Assembly (NCBI RefSeq): GCF_900107745.1
Contig: NZ_FNRO01000015.1
Location: forward strand, 1-64,000
DNA length: 64,000 nucleotides
Reading direction: 5' to 3'
From: Variovorax sp. YR216
Lineage (GTDB): Bacteria; Pseudomonadota; Gammaproteobacteria; Burkholderiales; Burkholderiaceae_C
The translations under genes and the position numbers were made by a program. Shown piece after piece: positions 1 through 7,313 of the stretch. Position 1 is the first letter of the stretch. Every line of letters starts with the position of its first letter. A model generated the notes under the pieces. That model had not been told where the DNA came from, made no database searches, and saw only the letters and a list, made by a program, of their open reading frames with translations.

Positions 1-198
1 CAGTGGGACAGCGGCGCGAACCTGGTGTGCGCGTCGCCGGGCGTGGTTTATGCGTATGACCGCAACACGTACACGAACACGCTGCTGCGCAAGCAGGGCA
101 TCGAGGTGATCACCATCGTGGGCGCCGAGCTCGGACGCGGCCGCGGCGGCGGCCATTGCATGACCTGTCCGATCATCCGGGATGCCGTGGAATATTGA
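1..198 (+). CDS. arcA: Arginine deiminase, C-terminal part (gene cut by the window start)
   Basis: This is the last 65 codons of arginine deiminase, which hydrolyses L-arginine to citrulline and ammonia in the cytoplasm as the first step of the ADI pathway. The reading frame is open from base 1 to TGA at 196-198. The C-terminal signature GRGRGGGHCMTCPI is clear; its Cys is the nucleophile of this amidinotransferase-fold family and the His-Cys pair is invariant. Known ADI operons continue with arcB and arcC, but here an insertion-sequence remnant starts directly after the stop, so the operon may have been interrupted or rearranged. The assignment is strong. The upstream part cannot be judged. 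Confidence 0.95.
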   Translation, partial: QWDSGANLVCASPGVVYAYDRNTYTNTLLRKQGIEVITIVGAELGRGRGGGHCMTCPIIRDAVEY

Positions 199-210
199 CA
201 GGGATCCAGT

Positions 211-439
211 GAGCGAGCGCTGTTCGCCGCCTTGAACACCCTGGACAGCACCGTGATCTCGATGTGCCAGCCGCAACACCGGCACGCGGAGTGGCTGCAA
301 TTCCTGCGCCTGATCCAGCGATCTCTATGTCGAACACCACAATGCCAACCCCAAGCCGTTCATCTGGACCAAGAGCGCCACCGACATCCTGGCCAAGGTC
401 ACGCGAGCCAAGGCGGCGCTGGCAAGAAGCACAAGATAA
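211..439 (+). pseudogene. Remnant of an IS630-family transposase (internal deletion and frame change)
   Basis: Two pieces of one transposase are joined here. In one frame, 211-318 reads ERALFAALNTLDSTVISMCQ and continues to about LRLI, which matches the middle of IS630-type DDE transposases. From 320 a second frame reads DLYVEHHNANPKPFIWTKSA and on to a TAA at 437-439, which matches the extreme C-terminus of the same family. The region between them, which normally carries the later catalytic Asp and Glu of the DDE core, is deleted, and the two parts are out of frame. No N-terminal part is present. The element is therefore dead. It follows arcA immediately and marks an old insertion or rearrangement point. 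Confidence 0.85.
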
Positions 440-450
440 GTACATATCTA

Positions 451-480
451 CGTGGCGCACTACATTAGCGGTGCGCCACG
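451..480. other. Perfect 10-bp-stem hairpin between the IS remnant and the EamA gene
   Basis: CGTGGCGCAC at 451-460 and GTGCGCCACG at 471-480 are exact reverse complements around a 10-base loop. The hairpin sits between a rightward remnant and the leftward transporter that ends at 491, so it could act as a bidirectional terminator, although neither side has a clear T-run. It could also be part of the IS end. Confidence 0.5.
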
Positions 481-490
481 CTCGCGCGCA

Positions 491-1408
491 TCAAGCCCGG
501 CTGTAGGTACCCAGCGCCGTCCCGGCCGCGACGGCGACCAGGCCCACCACATGCCAGAGCGACAGTGTCTCGCCGAGCAGCAGCGCCGCAAAACCCACGC
601 CGAACACCGGCACCCAGTAGAACCACAACGACACCCGCGCCACGCCGATCTTCACGATCGCATGGTTCCACGCCAGGTTGCCGAAGGCCGTGGCGATCAG
701 CGCCGAGAACATCACCAGCATCACCGGCCAGAAGCCCGGCAGCCACGCGGCGACACTGTGCGACGCGCCGACGGCGATCGCATGCAGCGCGAGCATGAAC
801 GTGCCGCACGCGTAGATCATGGCGCTGGCATGGAGCGCATCGGTCTCGCGCGCGAGCCGCTGGATGAACACGCCGCCGATCGAGAACGTCACGACCGAAG
901 CGACCACCATGGCATCGCCCCAACCTGCCCCGGCGACATGGGCGCCGGGGGACTTCAGCACCACGATCAGCACACCGCCGAGGCCGAGCAGCACGCCGAC
1001 GATCCGCATGAGCCCGATGCGCTCGCGCAGGATGGCCGCGGCCATGAGCGAAGAGACCAGCGGGCTCAGGGCGATCGCCACCGAGCCGTTGGTCGCCGTG
1101 GTCCTCGACAGCCCTGCAGCAACGAGGATCTGGTTGAGATAGACCATCAGCACCGCGCAGCCCACCGCGGTGGCGAACTGGCGCCGGTTCATGCGTGCGC
1201 GCGGCCGGGTCGCGCGCTGCCGCCAGAGCAGCACACCCATCAGGGTCGCGGCGATCGCGGCCCGCCACGTCGCCATCACGGCCGGATCGAAGTAGGTCGC
1301 GATGGTCTTCATCGCGGTCATGTTGAGGCCCCAGAGGGCCGTGACGAGCAGCAGCAGCGCCGACAGGCCGCCGCCGCTCGCGGGAGTGCGCCGGGCGGGG
1401 GGCTTCAC
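491..1408 (-). CDS. EamA-family drug/metabolite (DMT) transporter
   Basis: A predicted inner-membrane carrier of the DMT superfamily, about 305 residues, the usual length for a two-EamA-repeat exporter. About ten hydrophobic segments are visible, and the first begins with LSALLLLVTALWGLNMTAMK, the typical EamA start. The second repeat contains the FSIGGVF and WVPVFGVGFAALLLGE stretches. The GTG at 1406-1408 is chosen because the next in-frame ATG upstream (1519) would overlap the neighbouring MFS gene by 74 bases. No convincing Shine-Dalgarno site precedes either start, so the N-terminus is uncertain. It follows the MFS gene on the same strand and may be transcribed with it. The substrate cannot be read from the sequence; amino acids or related metabolites are common for the family. 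Confidence 0.88.
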   Translation of the reverse strand: MKPPARRTPASGGGLSALLLLVTALWGLNMTAMKTIATYFDPAVMATWRAAIAATLMGVLLWRQRATRPRARMNRRQFATAVGCAVLMVYLNQILVAAGLSRTTATNGSVAIALSPLVSSLMAAAILRERIGLMRIVGVLLGLGGVLIVVLKSPGAHVAGAGWGDAMVVASVVTFSIGGVFIQRLARETDALHASAMIYACGTFMLALHAIAVGASHSVAAWLPGFWPVMLVMFSALIATAFGNLAWNHAIVKIGVARVSLWFYWVPVFGVGFAALLLGETLSLWHVVGLVAVAAGTALGTYSRA

Positions 1409-1445
1409 GTCAGGGCATGCGAAAGGGTCATGCCCTTCGTGTGTT

Positions 1446-2714
1446 TCATAGGTCGAGCGACATTCTATTTTTGCGGGCCGTCCGCCTGTGCGCGTTCGCG
1501 AAAAGGCCGCCGACTGCACGCACGTAGGAACGCGGGTCGAATCGCCATGTGAGCGGCAGCAGAAGCGCTGCGACCACGCCGAGATAGGCCCACGCCGCCT
1601 CGAAACCGCCGGCGTGCTCGCGCATCCATCCAGTCACCAGCGGCGACAGCGCGGCGACCATGAAGCCGACGCCCTGCATGAAGGCCGCCAGCGCGCCGGC
1701 CTGCTCGGGATGCGGCAGATGGTCGAGCGCCAGCGCCATGCACAGCGCGAACGCGCCGCCAAGGCCGAGACCCAGTACGCCAACCACGGTGACCGCCATG
1801 GGCGCATCGAGCGCCAACGCCGCGAAGCCCGCGATCTGGAGGACCAGCATGGCGATCAGCCATGGCCGCACGTCGCGGTGGCGCCGGGCCAGCACCGGCA
1901 CGACGAGCGCGGAGACCAGCTGGGCGCCGGTCATCCAGGTGAGCATCGAGCCGGTGTGAGCCGCGTCCCAGCCTTTCGCGGCATAGAACTGCGGCAGCCA
2001 TGCGACGAGGCTCGTGTAGCCGCCGTTGATCAGGCCGAAGTAGCAGGCGAGCATCCATGCGCGCGGGTTGCGCAGGCATCGCCGCCAGTCGCTCCGGGCT
2101 CGGGAATCCGTGCTGGAAACGGTCGCTGCCGCGTCGGGTCGCGAGCACGCCCAGATCACCGCCGCGAACAGCGCCGGCAGTGCCCAGATCGCCAGCCCCG
2201 CATGCCAGTCGCCGCTCGCATGCGCGAGCCACGGCGCGCCGATTGCGCCGAGCCCGCCACCGCCCATGAGCGCGGCCGAATAAAGTCCCATCGCCATGCC
2301 GGTATGCGCCGGGTAGCCGCGCTTGACCACGCCCGGCATCAATGCCTGGACCAATCCGACACCTACGCCGGCCAGCGCGGCGCTGGCGAGCAGCCATGCG
2401 GCGTCCTCGGCGAACAGGCGCCCGCCGCACGCGACCGCGATGGCGGCGAGGCCGCACAGCACGCCCGCGCGCGCGCCGATGCGACCGCCGAGCGAGACGC
2501 CAATCAGCGACATCACGCCCATCGCGAGCATCGGCAGCATGGTCAGCATCGACGCGCCACGGAAGCCGAGCCCGGTCTCCGCACGGATCTCGTCGAGCAG
2601 CGGACTCGTGGATGTGAGAAAGGCGCGCAGGTTGATCGCGATCAGCACCACCAGCAGCGCAAAGCCGAGGCCTTGCATCTTCGCGGGCGGCCTGCCCGCA
2701 GTGGCCGCCGTCAC
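1446..2714 (-). CDS. MFS transporter of the CynX/NimT type
   Basis: A 422-residue member of the major facilitator superfamily resembling cyanate/2-nitroimidazole (CynX/NimT) carriers. The hydrophobic body starts near residue 15 (GFALLVVLIAINLRAFLTS, the characteristic first helix of this subgroup) and shows about twelve membrane segments with a polar loop near the middle. The start is the GTG at 2712-2714, which overlaps the TGA of the upstream amidohydrolase gene (GTGA), so translation is probably coupled. By position it is likely to import or export the substrate or product of the deaminase-like enzyme encoded just upstream. That specificity is an inference from the operon. The family call is firm. 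Confidence 0.9.
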   Translation of the reverse strand: MTAATAGRPPAKMQGLGFALLVVLIAINLRAFLTSTSPLLDEIRAETGLGFRGASMLTMLPMLAMGVMSLIGVSLGGRIGARAGVLCGLAAIAVACGGRLFAEDAAWLLASAALAGVGVGLVQALMPGVVKRGYPAHTGMAMGLYSAALMGGGGLGAIGAPWLAHASGDWHAGLAIWALPALFAAVIWACSRPDAAATVSSTDSRARSDWRRCLRNPRAWMLACYFGLINGGYTSLVAWLPQFYAAKGWDAAHTGSMLTWMTGAQLVSALVVPVLARRHRDVRPWLIAMLVLQIAGFAALALDAPMAVTVVGVLGLGLGGAFALCMALALDHLPHPEQAGALAAFMQGVGFMVAALSPLVTGWMREHAGGFEAAWAYLGVVAALLLPLTWRFDPRSYVRAVGGLFANAHRRTARKNRMSLDL

Positions 2715-3922
2715 GCCGGCACCGCGTCCGGCAGCAGCGCACCGGCGCGCGCGACGATGCGCCCACCCGCGACCACCAGCCGGCGCACGGGCCGCGACAC
2801 CACGGCCTGCGCCACCGTCTGCGCGTGGACGAGGACCAGGTCCGCGCGGTTGCCCGGTACCAGCCCGTAGTCGGCGAAGCCGCAGCCACGCGCCCCGGAA
2901 TGCGTGACGGTGTCGAGCGCGATCTCGATCTCGTCGTCGCGGCGCAGGTTGTAGCGCATGCCGATGAGCATCGCGCGCTCCAGCATGTCGGGATTGCCGT
3001 AGGGCGACCAGGTGTCGCGGATGCCGTCGTTGCCGCCGAGCATCGTCACGCCCGCCTGGCGGCAGGCCATGAGCGGCGGCACGGTGCGCGACGGCGGCGC
3101 GCTGGTCACCAGCGACACGCCGAGCTTCGACATGCGGTCGAGCAGCGCAACGCGCTCGCTCTCCGTGACGTCGCCGAGGCAGAAGCCGTGGCTGATCGCG
3201 ACGCGGCCCTGCAGGCCGTGCGCCGCGGTGCGGTCGAGGATCAGCTCGAGCGAGAACGCACCCATCGCGCCGGGCTCGTGCAGGTGGATGTCCAGCCCAC
3301 GATCGTGGCGCTCCGCAATGCCGAAGAGGACATCGAGCGAACGCACCGGATCGCCGTCGATCGCGCACGGATCGAGTCCGCCGAGCACGTCCGCGCCCGC
3401 GGCCATCGCCTCGTCGAGCAGCTCTGCGGTGCCGGGTCGCTTCAGCAGCCCCGATTGCGGGAAGGCGACGATCTGGATCTGCTGCAGCGCCTGCAGCGTC
3501 TCGCGCGTGCGCATCACGCCTTGCAGGTGGCGCAGGCCGGCCTGCGTGTCGACGTCCACATGGGTGCGCAGCCGCGTGGTGCCGGCGGCGAGGAAGGCCT
3601 TCGCAAGCACCAGCGACTGCACCGCGGCATCGTGGCCGCTCACCTGACGGAAGGCGCGCTCGTTGTCGATCTTGTCGACGAGCCGCGTGCCGACCTCGTT
3701 GCGATACCAGTCCATGCCCCACATCGTCTTGTCGAGGTGGGTGTGGCCCTCGACCAGTCCCGGCAGCAGCAGCGCGCCGCCGCCCTCTTCGACCGCACAG
3801 CCGGCCGGCGCATCGATACCCGCGCGGATCGCGGCGATGCGGTCGCCCTGCACGAGGACGTCGACAGGCGCTCCCCCGAGCGGACGGACATTGCGGATGA
3901 GAAGCGAAGAAGGCTGGGTCAT
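2711..3922 (-). CDS. Amidohydrolase, cytosine-deaminase-like
   Basis: A 403-residue metal-dependent hydrolase of the amidohydrolase superfamily, closest in layout to cytosine deaminase (CodA) and related N-heterocycle deaminases. Visible motifs are the metal-binding GHTHLDK near residue 65, THVDVDTQ near 120, HLHEPG near 210, SHGFCLGD near 240 and GGNDGIRDTWSPYG near 310, where the Asp is the usual metal/catalytic ligand. The protein is cytoplasmic with no signal peptide. ATG 3920-3922 is chosen with GAGAG six bases upstream. It lies between an Na+ solute symporter and an MFS carrier in one leftward operon controlled, by position, by the GntR gene at 5840. A ring-nitrogen substrate imported by the symporter is likely, but the exact substrate is unknown. 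Confidence 0.88.
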   Translation of the reverse strand: MTQPSSLLIRNVRPLGGAPVDVLVQGDRIAAIRAGIDAPAGCAVEEGGGALLLPGLVEGHTHLDKTMWGMDWYRNEVGTRLVDKIDNERAFRQVSGHDAAVQSLVLAKAFLAAGTTRLRTHVDVDTQAGLRHLQGVMRTRETLQALQQIQIVAFPQSGLLKRPGTAELLDEAMAAGADVLGGLDPCAIDGDPVRSLDVLFGIAERHDRGLDIHLHEPGAMGAFSLELILDRTAAHGLQGRVAISHGFCLGDVTESERVALLDRMSKLGVSLVTSAPPSRTVPPLMACRQAGVTMLGGNDGIRDTWSPYGNPDMLERAMLIGMRYNLRRDDEIEIALDTVTHSGARGCGFADYGLVPGNRADLVLVHAQTVAQAVVSRPVRRLVVAGGRIVARAGALLPDAVPA

Positions 3923-3950
3923 GAAGAACTCTCGGAAAACAGTTGCGAAC

Positions 3951-5426
3951 TCAGGCCGGCACGCCCACCACACCGCGCGCCGAGGCGCGGCGGCCGAGCA
4001 GCGCGACCGCGGTGAACACCAGCGCGTTGGTCGCGAGCGCCACCAGCCCGATATTGATCGACTTGATCACCACCGGCGCATTCGGCAGGAGCTGCGCCAG
4101 CCCCATGCCCGACAGCGTGGTGAAGGCCAGCACCGCACCGCCCGCCAGGATGCCGGCGAACGCCGCCTGCTTGGAGCCGAAGGGGCGCGGCAGCAGGCTG
4201 AAGATCAGCGACGGCAACAATTGCGTCAGCAGGCTGGAGGCAAAGATCGCGATCGCCACGATGGTGGTGCCGCCGCGCAGCACGAAGAACACCGCGATCA
4301 GCGCGAAGAGCGGCAGCGCACAGCGTGCAACCAGCGCGACCTGCCGGTCCGTGGCCTTCGGCGCGAAACCGCCCTTGTAGATGTTCTTGCCGATCACGGT
4401 CGATGCGGTGAGCAGGATCATCGCGCCGGGCACGAGCGCGGTGAGCACGCCGGTGCCGCCGATCACGCCGACGAACCACGGATCGAAGGTCGCCTTCACG
4501 AGACCGAAGAGCGCGAGATCCACTTCCGAACCCTGAAGCCCCGGCACCTTGAGGATGGCCGCGAAGCCCACCAGGAAGAGGAACGCGATCACGATCTGGT
4601 AGAGCGGCATCATCATCGTGTTGCGGCGAACAGCGCCCGCGCTCTTGGCCGCATAGACCGAGGTGAGGTTGAACGGGTACAGGTAGTAGCCCAGCGCGGT
4701 CAGCAGGATGGTCGAGTTGTACCAGCTGAGGTTCAGGCCTTCCTTGGGGAACTCGAAGAAGTTCGGCTTCGCGGCGTGGATCGCCTCGAACATCGGCGTC
4801 ACGCCGCCGTAGTAGTGCCAGGGCAGGTACACCCCGAGGAAGATCGCGATCGCGAGGATCAGGATGTCCTTGACGATCGCGATGCTGGCCGAGCCATGCA
4901 GGCCCGACACGAGGATGTAGCTGACCATCACGATCACGCCGATCCAGATCGACACCTGCGGCGCGATGGCGCCGTACGACGCCTCGGAGACGATGATGCC
5001 GAGCCCGCGCAGCTGGATGGTGAGCAGCGCCACCATGCCCATCAGCGCGACGATCGACACCAGCACGCCGAGCCCGCGGCTGTCGTACTTGCTCGCGAAG
5101 AAGTCCGAGAACGACACCAGCTTGTGCGCGGACGCATAGCGCCAGATGGCCGGCAGCATCCAGAAGGCCATCAGGTGCGCGAGGCCGCCGTAGGCCAGGA
5201 TGTAGAAGGCCGGCACGCCCTTGCCGTACGACCAGCCGCTCGCGCCGAGGAAGGTGAAGGTCGAGAACGCCTCGCCCGCCATCAGCAGGAAGACCATCAG
5301 CGCACCGAGCCCGCGGCCGCCGAGCGCCCATTGCTCCAGGCTCATCTTGCGGCCGCGCCGTGCGAGCACCGCGAGTGCCAGCGCGCCGACCATGAAGAGC
5401 GCGATCACCACCAGCGCGGCGCTCAT
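3951..5426 (-). CDS. Sodium:solute symporter (SSS family)
   Basis: A 491-residue inner-membrane symporter of the sodium/solute (SSS) family, which uses the sodium gradient to import organic solutes. The N-terminus MSAALVVIALFMVGALALAV is the first helix, followed by the loop with MSLEQWALGGRGLG and the AGEAFSTFTFLG helix typical of the family. About thirteen membrane spans are predicted by eye. ATG 5424-5426 has a strong GGGAG site six bases upstream and overlaps the stop of the small DUF3311 gene (ATGA). It is the uptake system of the amidohydrolase operon. Family members take up substrates such as pantothenate, proline, allantoin-like compounds or nucleobases, and nothing here decides among them. 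Confidence 0.93.
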   Translation of the reverse strand: MSAALVVIALFMVGALALAVLARRGRKMSLEQWALGGRGLGALMVFLLMAGEAFSTFTFLGASGWSYGKGVPAFYILAYGGLAHLMAFWMLPAIWRYASAHKLVSFSDFFASKYDSRGLGVLVSIVALMGMVALLTIQLRGLGIIVSEASYGAIAPQVSIWIGVIVMVSYILVSGLHGSASIAIVKDILILAIAIFLGVYLPWHYYGGVTPMFEAIHAAKPNFFEFPKEGLNLSWYNSTILLTALGYYLYPFNLTSVYAAKSAGAVRRNTMMMPLYQIVIAFLFLVGFAAILKVPGLQGSEVDLALFGLVKATFDPWFVGVIGGTGVLTALVPGAMILLTASTVIGKNIYKGGFAPKATDRQVALVARCALPLFALIAVFFVLRGGTTIVAIAIFASSLLTQLLPSLIFSLLPRPFGSKQAAFAGILAGGAVLAFTTLSGMGLAQLLPNAPVVIKSINIGLVALATNALVFTAVALLGRRASARGVVGVPA

Positions 5427-5635
5427 CGTGCTTCTCCCGAGGCATCGCGGGCGTCGAGGTCGCCCTCGGCGCGGTCGATCGCTAGCATGACCAGCGAGGT
5501 CAGCACCAGCCAGCTCACGTTCCACACCATGAGGAAGGGCATGCCGAGCACGAAGGTCGGCGCATGGGCGGAAAGCCATCCGCCGCTGAAAAAGGCGATC
5601 ACCGGCAATGCTGCCAGCCACTTGACGGATTTCAC
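5423..5635 (-). CDS. DUF3311-like small membrane protein, partner of the symporter
   Basis: A small protein of about 70 residues with two hydrophobic helices (around residues 5-25 and 34-55), containing the PFLMVWNVSWL stretch typical of DUF3311-like subunits encoded directly before SSS symporters. It probably helps assembly or function of the symporter, by analogy with other SSS gene pairs. GTG 5633-5635 is chosen because GAGG lies six bases upstream. An ATG at 5675-5677 would add 14 residues but lies inside the operator-like sequences and has no ribosome site. The TGA overlaps the symporter ATG, so the two are translationally coupled. It is the first gene of the leftward operon. Confidence 0.75.
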   Translation of the reverse strand: MKSVKWLAALPVIAFFSGGWLSAHAPTFVLGMPFLMVWNVSWLVLTSLVMLAIDRAEGDLDARDASGEAR

Positions 5636-5653
5636 TCGGAGCCTCGCGATCTG

Positions 5654-5705
5654 TGTTTGGTTACGATTTATGGTCAACTAAACAATATCCATTTGGTTAA
5701 CCAAA
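5654..5705. promoter_or_regulatory. Palindromic operator pair between the symporter operon and the GntR gene
   Basis: TTTGGTTAACCAAA at 5692-5705 is a perfect 14-bp palindrome. A second, imperfect one is formed by TGTTTGGTTAC (5654-5664) facing GTCAACTAAACA (5673-5684). TTTGGTTA recurs as a direct repeat 36 bases apart. The spacing between the divergent genes and the GntR-like half-site (TGGT...ACCA) suggest binding by the adjacent GntR protein. Binding itself is inferred. Confidence 0.6.
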
Positions 5706-5839
5706 CCAGATTGTAGGGAAGGGCCGACAAAGACCTCCACCCGTGATTACCCGCACTCCCGCGGGCCGGCGCCGCCGGCTCGTCAGGCGAATCCGGCACT
5801 GCCACTAACATGTGCGGCGCTTCTTGCTTTCCGATTTCC

Positions 5840-6601
5840 ATGCCGACCACCGCGCACGCCAGCCCCGCCCCCACTTCCGCGAAGCCTCGCCGAGCCAAAG
5901 GCGCGGCCACCACGCAGGACGCCGACGTCGATGTCGACGAGCGCGTCTACGAGGCGGTTTCCAAGGCACTGCTGAGCGGCAAGCTGCGCCCCGGCACGCC
6001 GCTGCGCGAGCGCACGCTGGCCGAGGCGCTGGGATGCACGCGCGGCGCGATCCGCAAGGTGCTCGCCCGGCTCGGCGCGGAAAAGCGGCTGGTGCTCGAA
6101 TACAACCGCGGCGCCTTCGTGCCGAACCCCTCGGTGGAGGACATGCGCAACACCTACCGGGCGCGCCGCATCGTCGAGGCCGGGCTGGTCACCACGCTGT
6201 TCGGCCGGCTCACGCGCGAGCAGGTCGCCCAACTGCGCAAGCACGTGCAAGCCGAGCAGAAGGCATTCAAGGAAGGTCGGCGCGAGGACGCGTTCCGCCT
6301 CGCTGGCGAGTTCCACCTGCTGCTCGCGCAGATGGCGGGCAGCGAGGAGCTGCAGTCCTACATCCAGCGGCTGGTGTCGAACACCGAGCTCTACAAGGCG
6401 CTGTTCGACAGCGTGGAGGCGGCGAGCTGCGCGCCGAAGGAGCACGAAGAGATCATCGAGGCGCTGATGGGCCCGTCACTCACGCGTGCGCTCGACATCG
6501 CGATGGAGCATCTCGACGAGCTGGAGCAGCGCGTGATCGCCGGCGCAGGCACCGAGCAGGAGGTCGATCTCGCGGATCTCTTTGCCGGCGCTCGCCGCTA
6601 A
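5840..6601 (+). CDS. GntR-family transcriptional regulator (FCD/FadR type)
   Basis: A 253-residue GntR regulator. After a disordered Ala/Pro-rich N-terminus, residues about 35-100 form the winged helix-turn-helix (VYEAVSKALLSGKLRPGTPL and LAEALGCTRGAIRKVLARLG). The rest is an all-helical FCD ligand domain with RIVEAGLVTTLF, GEFHLLLAQ and KEHEEIIEAL, which carry the usual Asp/His metal ligands. It is encoded divergently from the DUF3311/symporter/amidohydrolase/MFS operon with palindromes between, so it most likely represses that operon and responds to its substrate. ATG 5840 is used; an upstream ATG at 5810 is in frame but has no better ribosome site. The regulator call is firm. The target is an inference. 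Confidence 0.9.
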   Translation: MPTTAHASPAPTSAKPRRAKGAATTQDADVDVDERVYEAVSKALLSGKLRPGTPLRERTLAEALGCTRGAIRKVLARLGAEKRLVLEYNRGAFVPNPSVEDMRNTYRARRIVEAGLVTTLFGRLTREQVAQLRKHVQAEQKAFKEGRREDAFRLAGEFHLLLAQMAGSEELQSYIQRLVSNTELYKALFDSVEAASCAPKEHEEIIEALMGPSLTRALDIAMEHLDELEQRVIAGAGTEQEVDLADLFAGARR

Positions 6602-6675
6602 AGCGCAATCAGATTTCCATCGCGCTGCGGCCCCCCGCATGAAACCGACACAGCCGAGGCCAGAAATCCCGCGGA

Positions 6676-6737
6676 GCCGGCTTCGCCGGGCCGCCGGGGT
6701 TGCCCCCTGGAAGGGGGTGCAGAGCCACACGAAGTGG
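6676..6737. repeat. BIME-like intergenic repeat with three consecutive hairpins
   Basis: Three small inverted repeats follow each other: CCGGC-TTC-GCCGG (6677-6689), CCCCC-TGGAA-GGGGG (6703-6717) and CCAC-ACGAA-GTGG (6725-6737). This composition and order resemble the short GC-rich intergenic repeats common in Comamonadaceae genomes, which I recall from the group and cannot check here. It lies between two convergent genes and could end both transcripts. Confidence 0.55.
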
Positions 6738-6754
6738 GCGAGGCTGGGGGTGAG

Positions 6755-7258
6755 TCAGAGATCCATCACCATCTCGTGCCACGCCATGCCGCCATGGTCG
6801 GAGGCGGACGGCTTGACATAGCGGTAGCCGAGCCGCTCGTACAGCGCGACATGCCGGTCCTTGCACATCAGGTGGATGGACTTCTTGCCCATCCGGCGCA
6901 TGCGTTCGACGAAGGTCCGCATCATCGAGCTCGCGTAGCCCCTGCCCTGGTGCGCCCGGTCGATGACGACCGACATGATCACCACGTTGGGCGCCAGCGG
7001 GTCGTGGCCGACCAGTTCCTTGAACGATTCGTCCGCCAGCACCACCTCATGCGCGCATCCGCTGTTGATGAAGCCGATGATCTCGCCCGCCAGCTCCATG
7101 ACGAGGAAGCCTTCGGGGTACTGCGCGATGCGCGTGGCGATCTTCTCCCGCGTCGCGGCCTCGTCGCCTTCATAGGACGAGATCTCGATCTGATAGCAGC
7201 GCGAGGTGTCCGGCGGCGCGGCGGGCCGGAAGGTAAGTGCGGGTTCGCGTGATGTCAT
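6755..7258 (-). CDS. GNAT-family N-acetyltransferase
   Basis: A 167-residue cytoplasmic acetyltransferase of the GNAT fold. The acetyl-CoA pyrophosphate-binding loop is visible as RAHQGRGYASSMM (Q-x-x-G-x-G/A pattern) near residue 115, preceded by the beta strand NVVIMSVVID, and the C-terminal strand pair LYERLGYRYV is typical. The acceptor is unknown; small amines and amino-acid analogues are common for such stand-alone proteins. ATG 7256-7258 gives a full-length domain without extension. It is divergent from the M20 hydrolase at 7314, with only 55 bases between them, so both promoters must lie in or near that gap. Confidence 0.9.
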   Translation of the reverse strand: MTSREPALTFRPAAPPDTSRCYQIEISSYEGDEAATREKIATRIAQYPEGFLVMELAGEIIGFINSGCAHEVVLADESFKELVGHDPLAPNVVIMSVVIDRAHQGRGYASSMMRTFVERMRRMGKKSIHLMCKDRHVALYERLGYRYVKPSASDHGGMAWHEMVMDL

Positions 7259-7313
7259 GGACTGGGGATCTTGCCATGTAGAAAAGCCCATGCCCTGCGC
7301 CAGAATTGGGCGG

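Noticed and set aside
1405..1431. Eight-codon frame (ATG 1429-1431) overlapping the GTG of the EamA gene as a leader peptide
   Set aside because: The GAAGGG sequence before it is only one base from its ATG, too close to act as a ribosome site, and nothing else supports it.
5423..5677. ATG at 5675-5677 as start of the DUF3311-like gene
   Set aside because: It lies within the operator-like sequences, has no ribosome site and adds a polar tail; the GTG at 5633-5635 has GAGG at good distance.
3663..5681. Long plus-strand frame opposite the amidohydrolase and symporter genes
   Set aside because: It spans two real genes and the gap between them and lacks any protein-like features.
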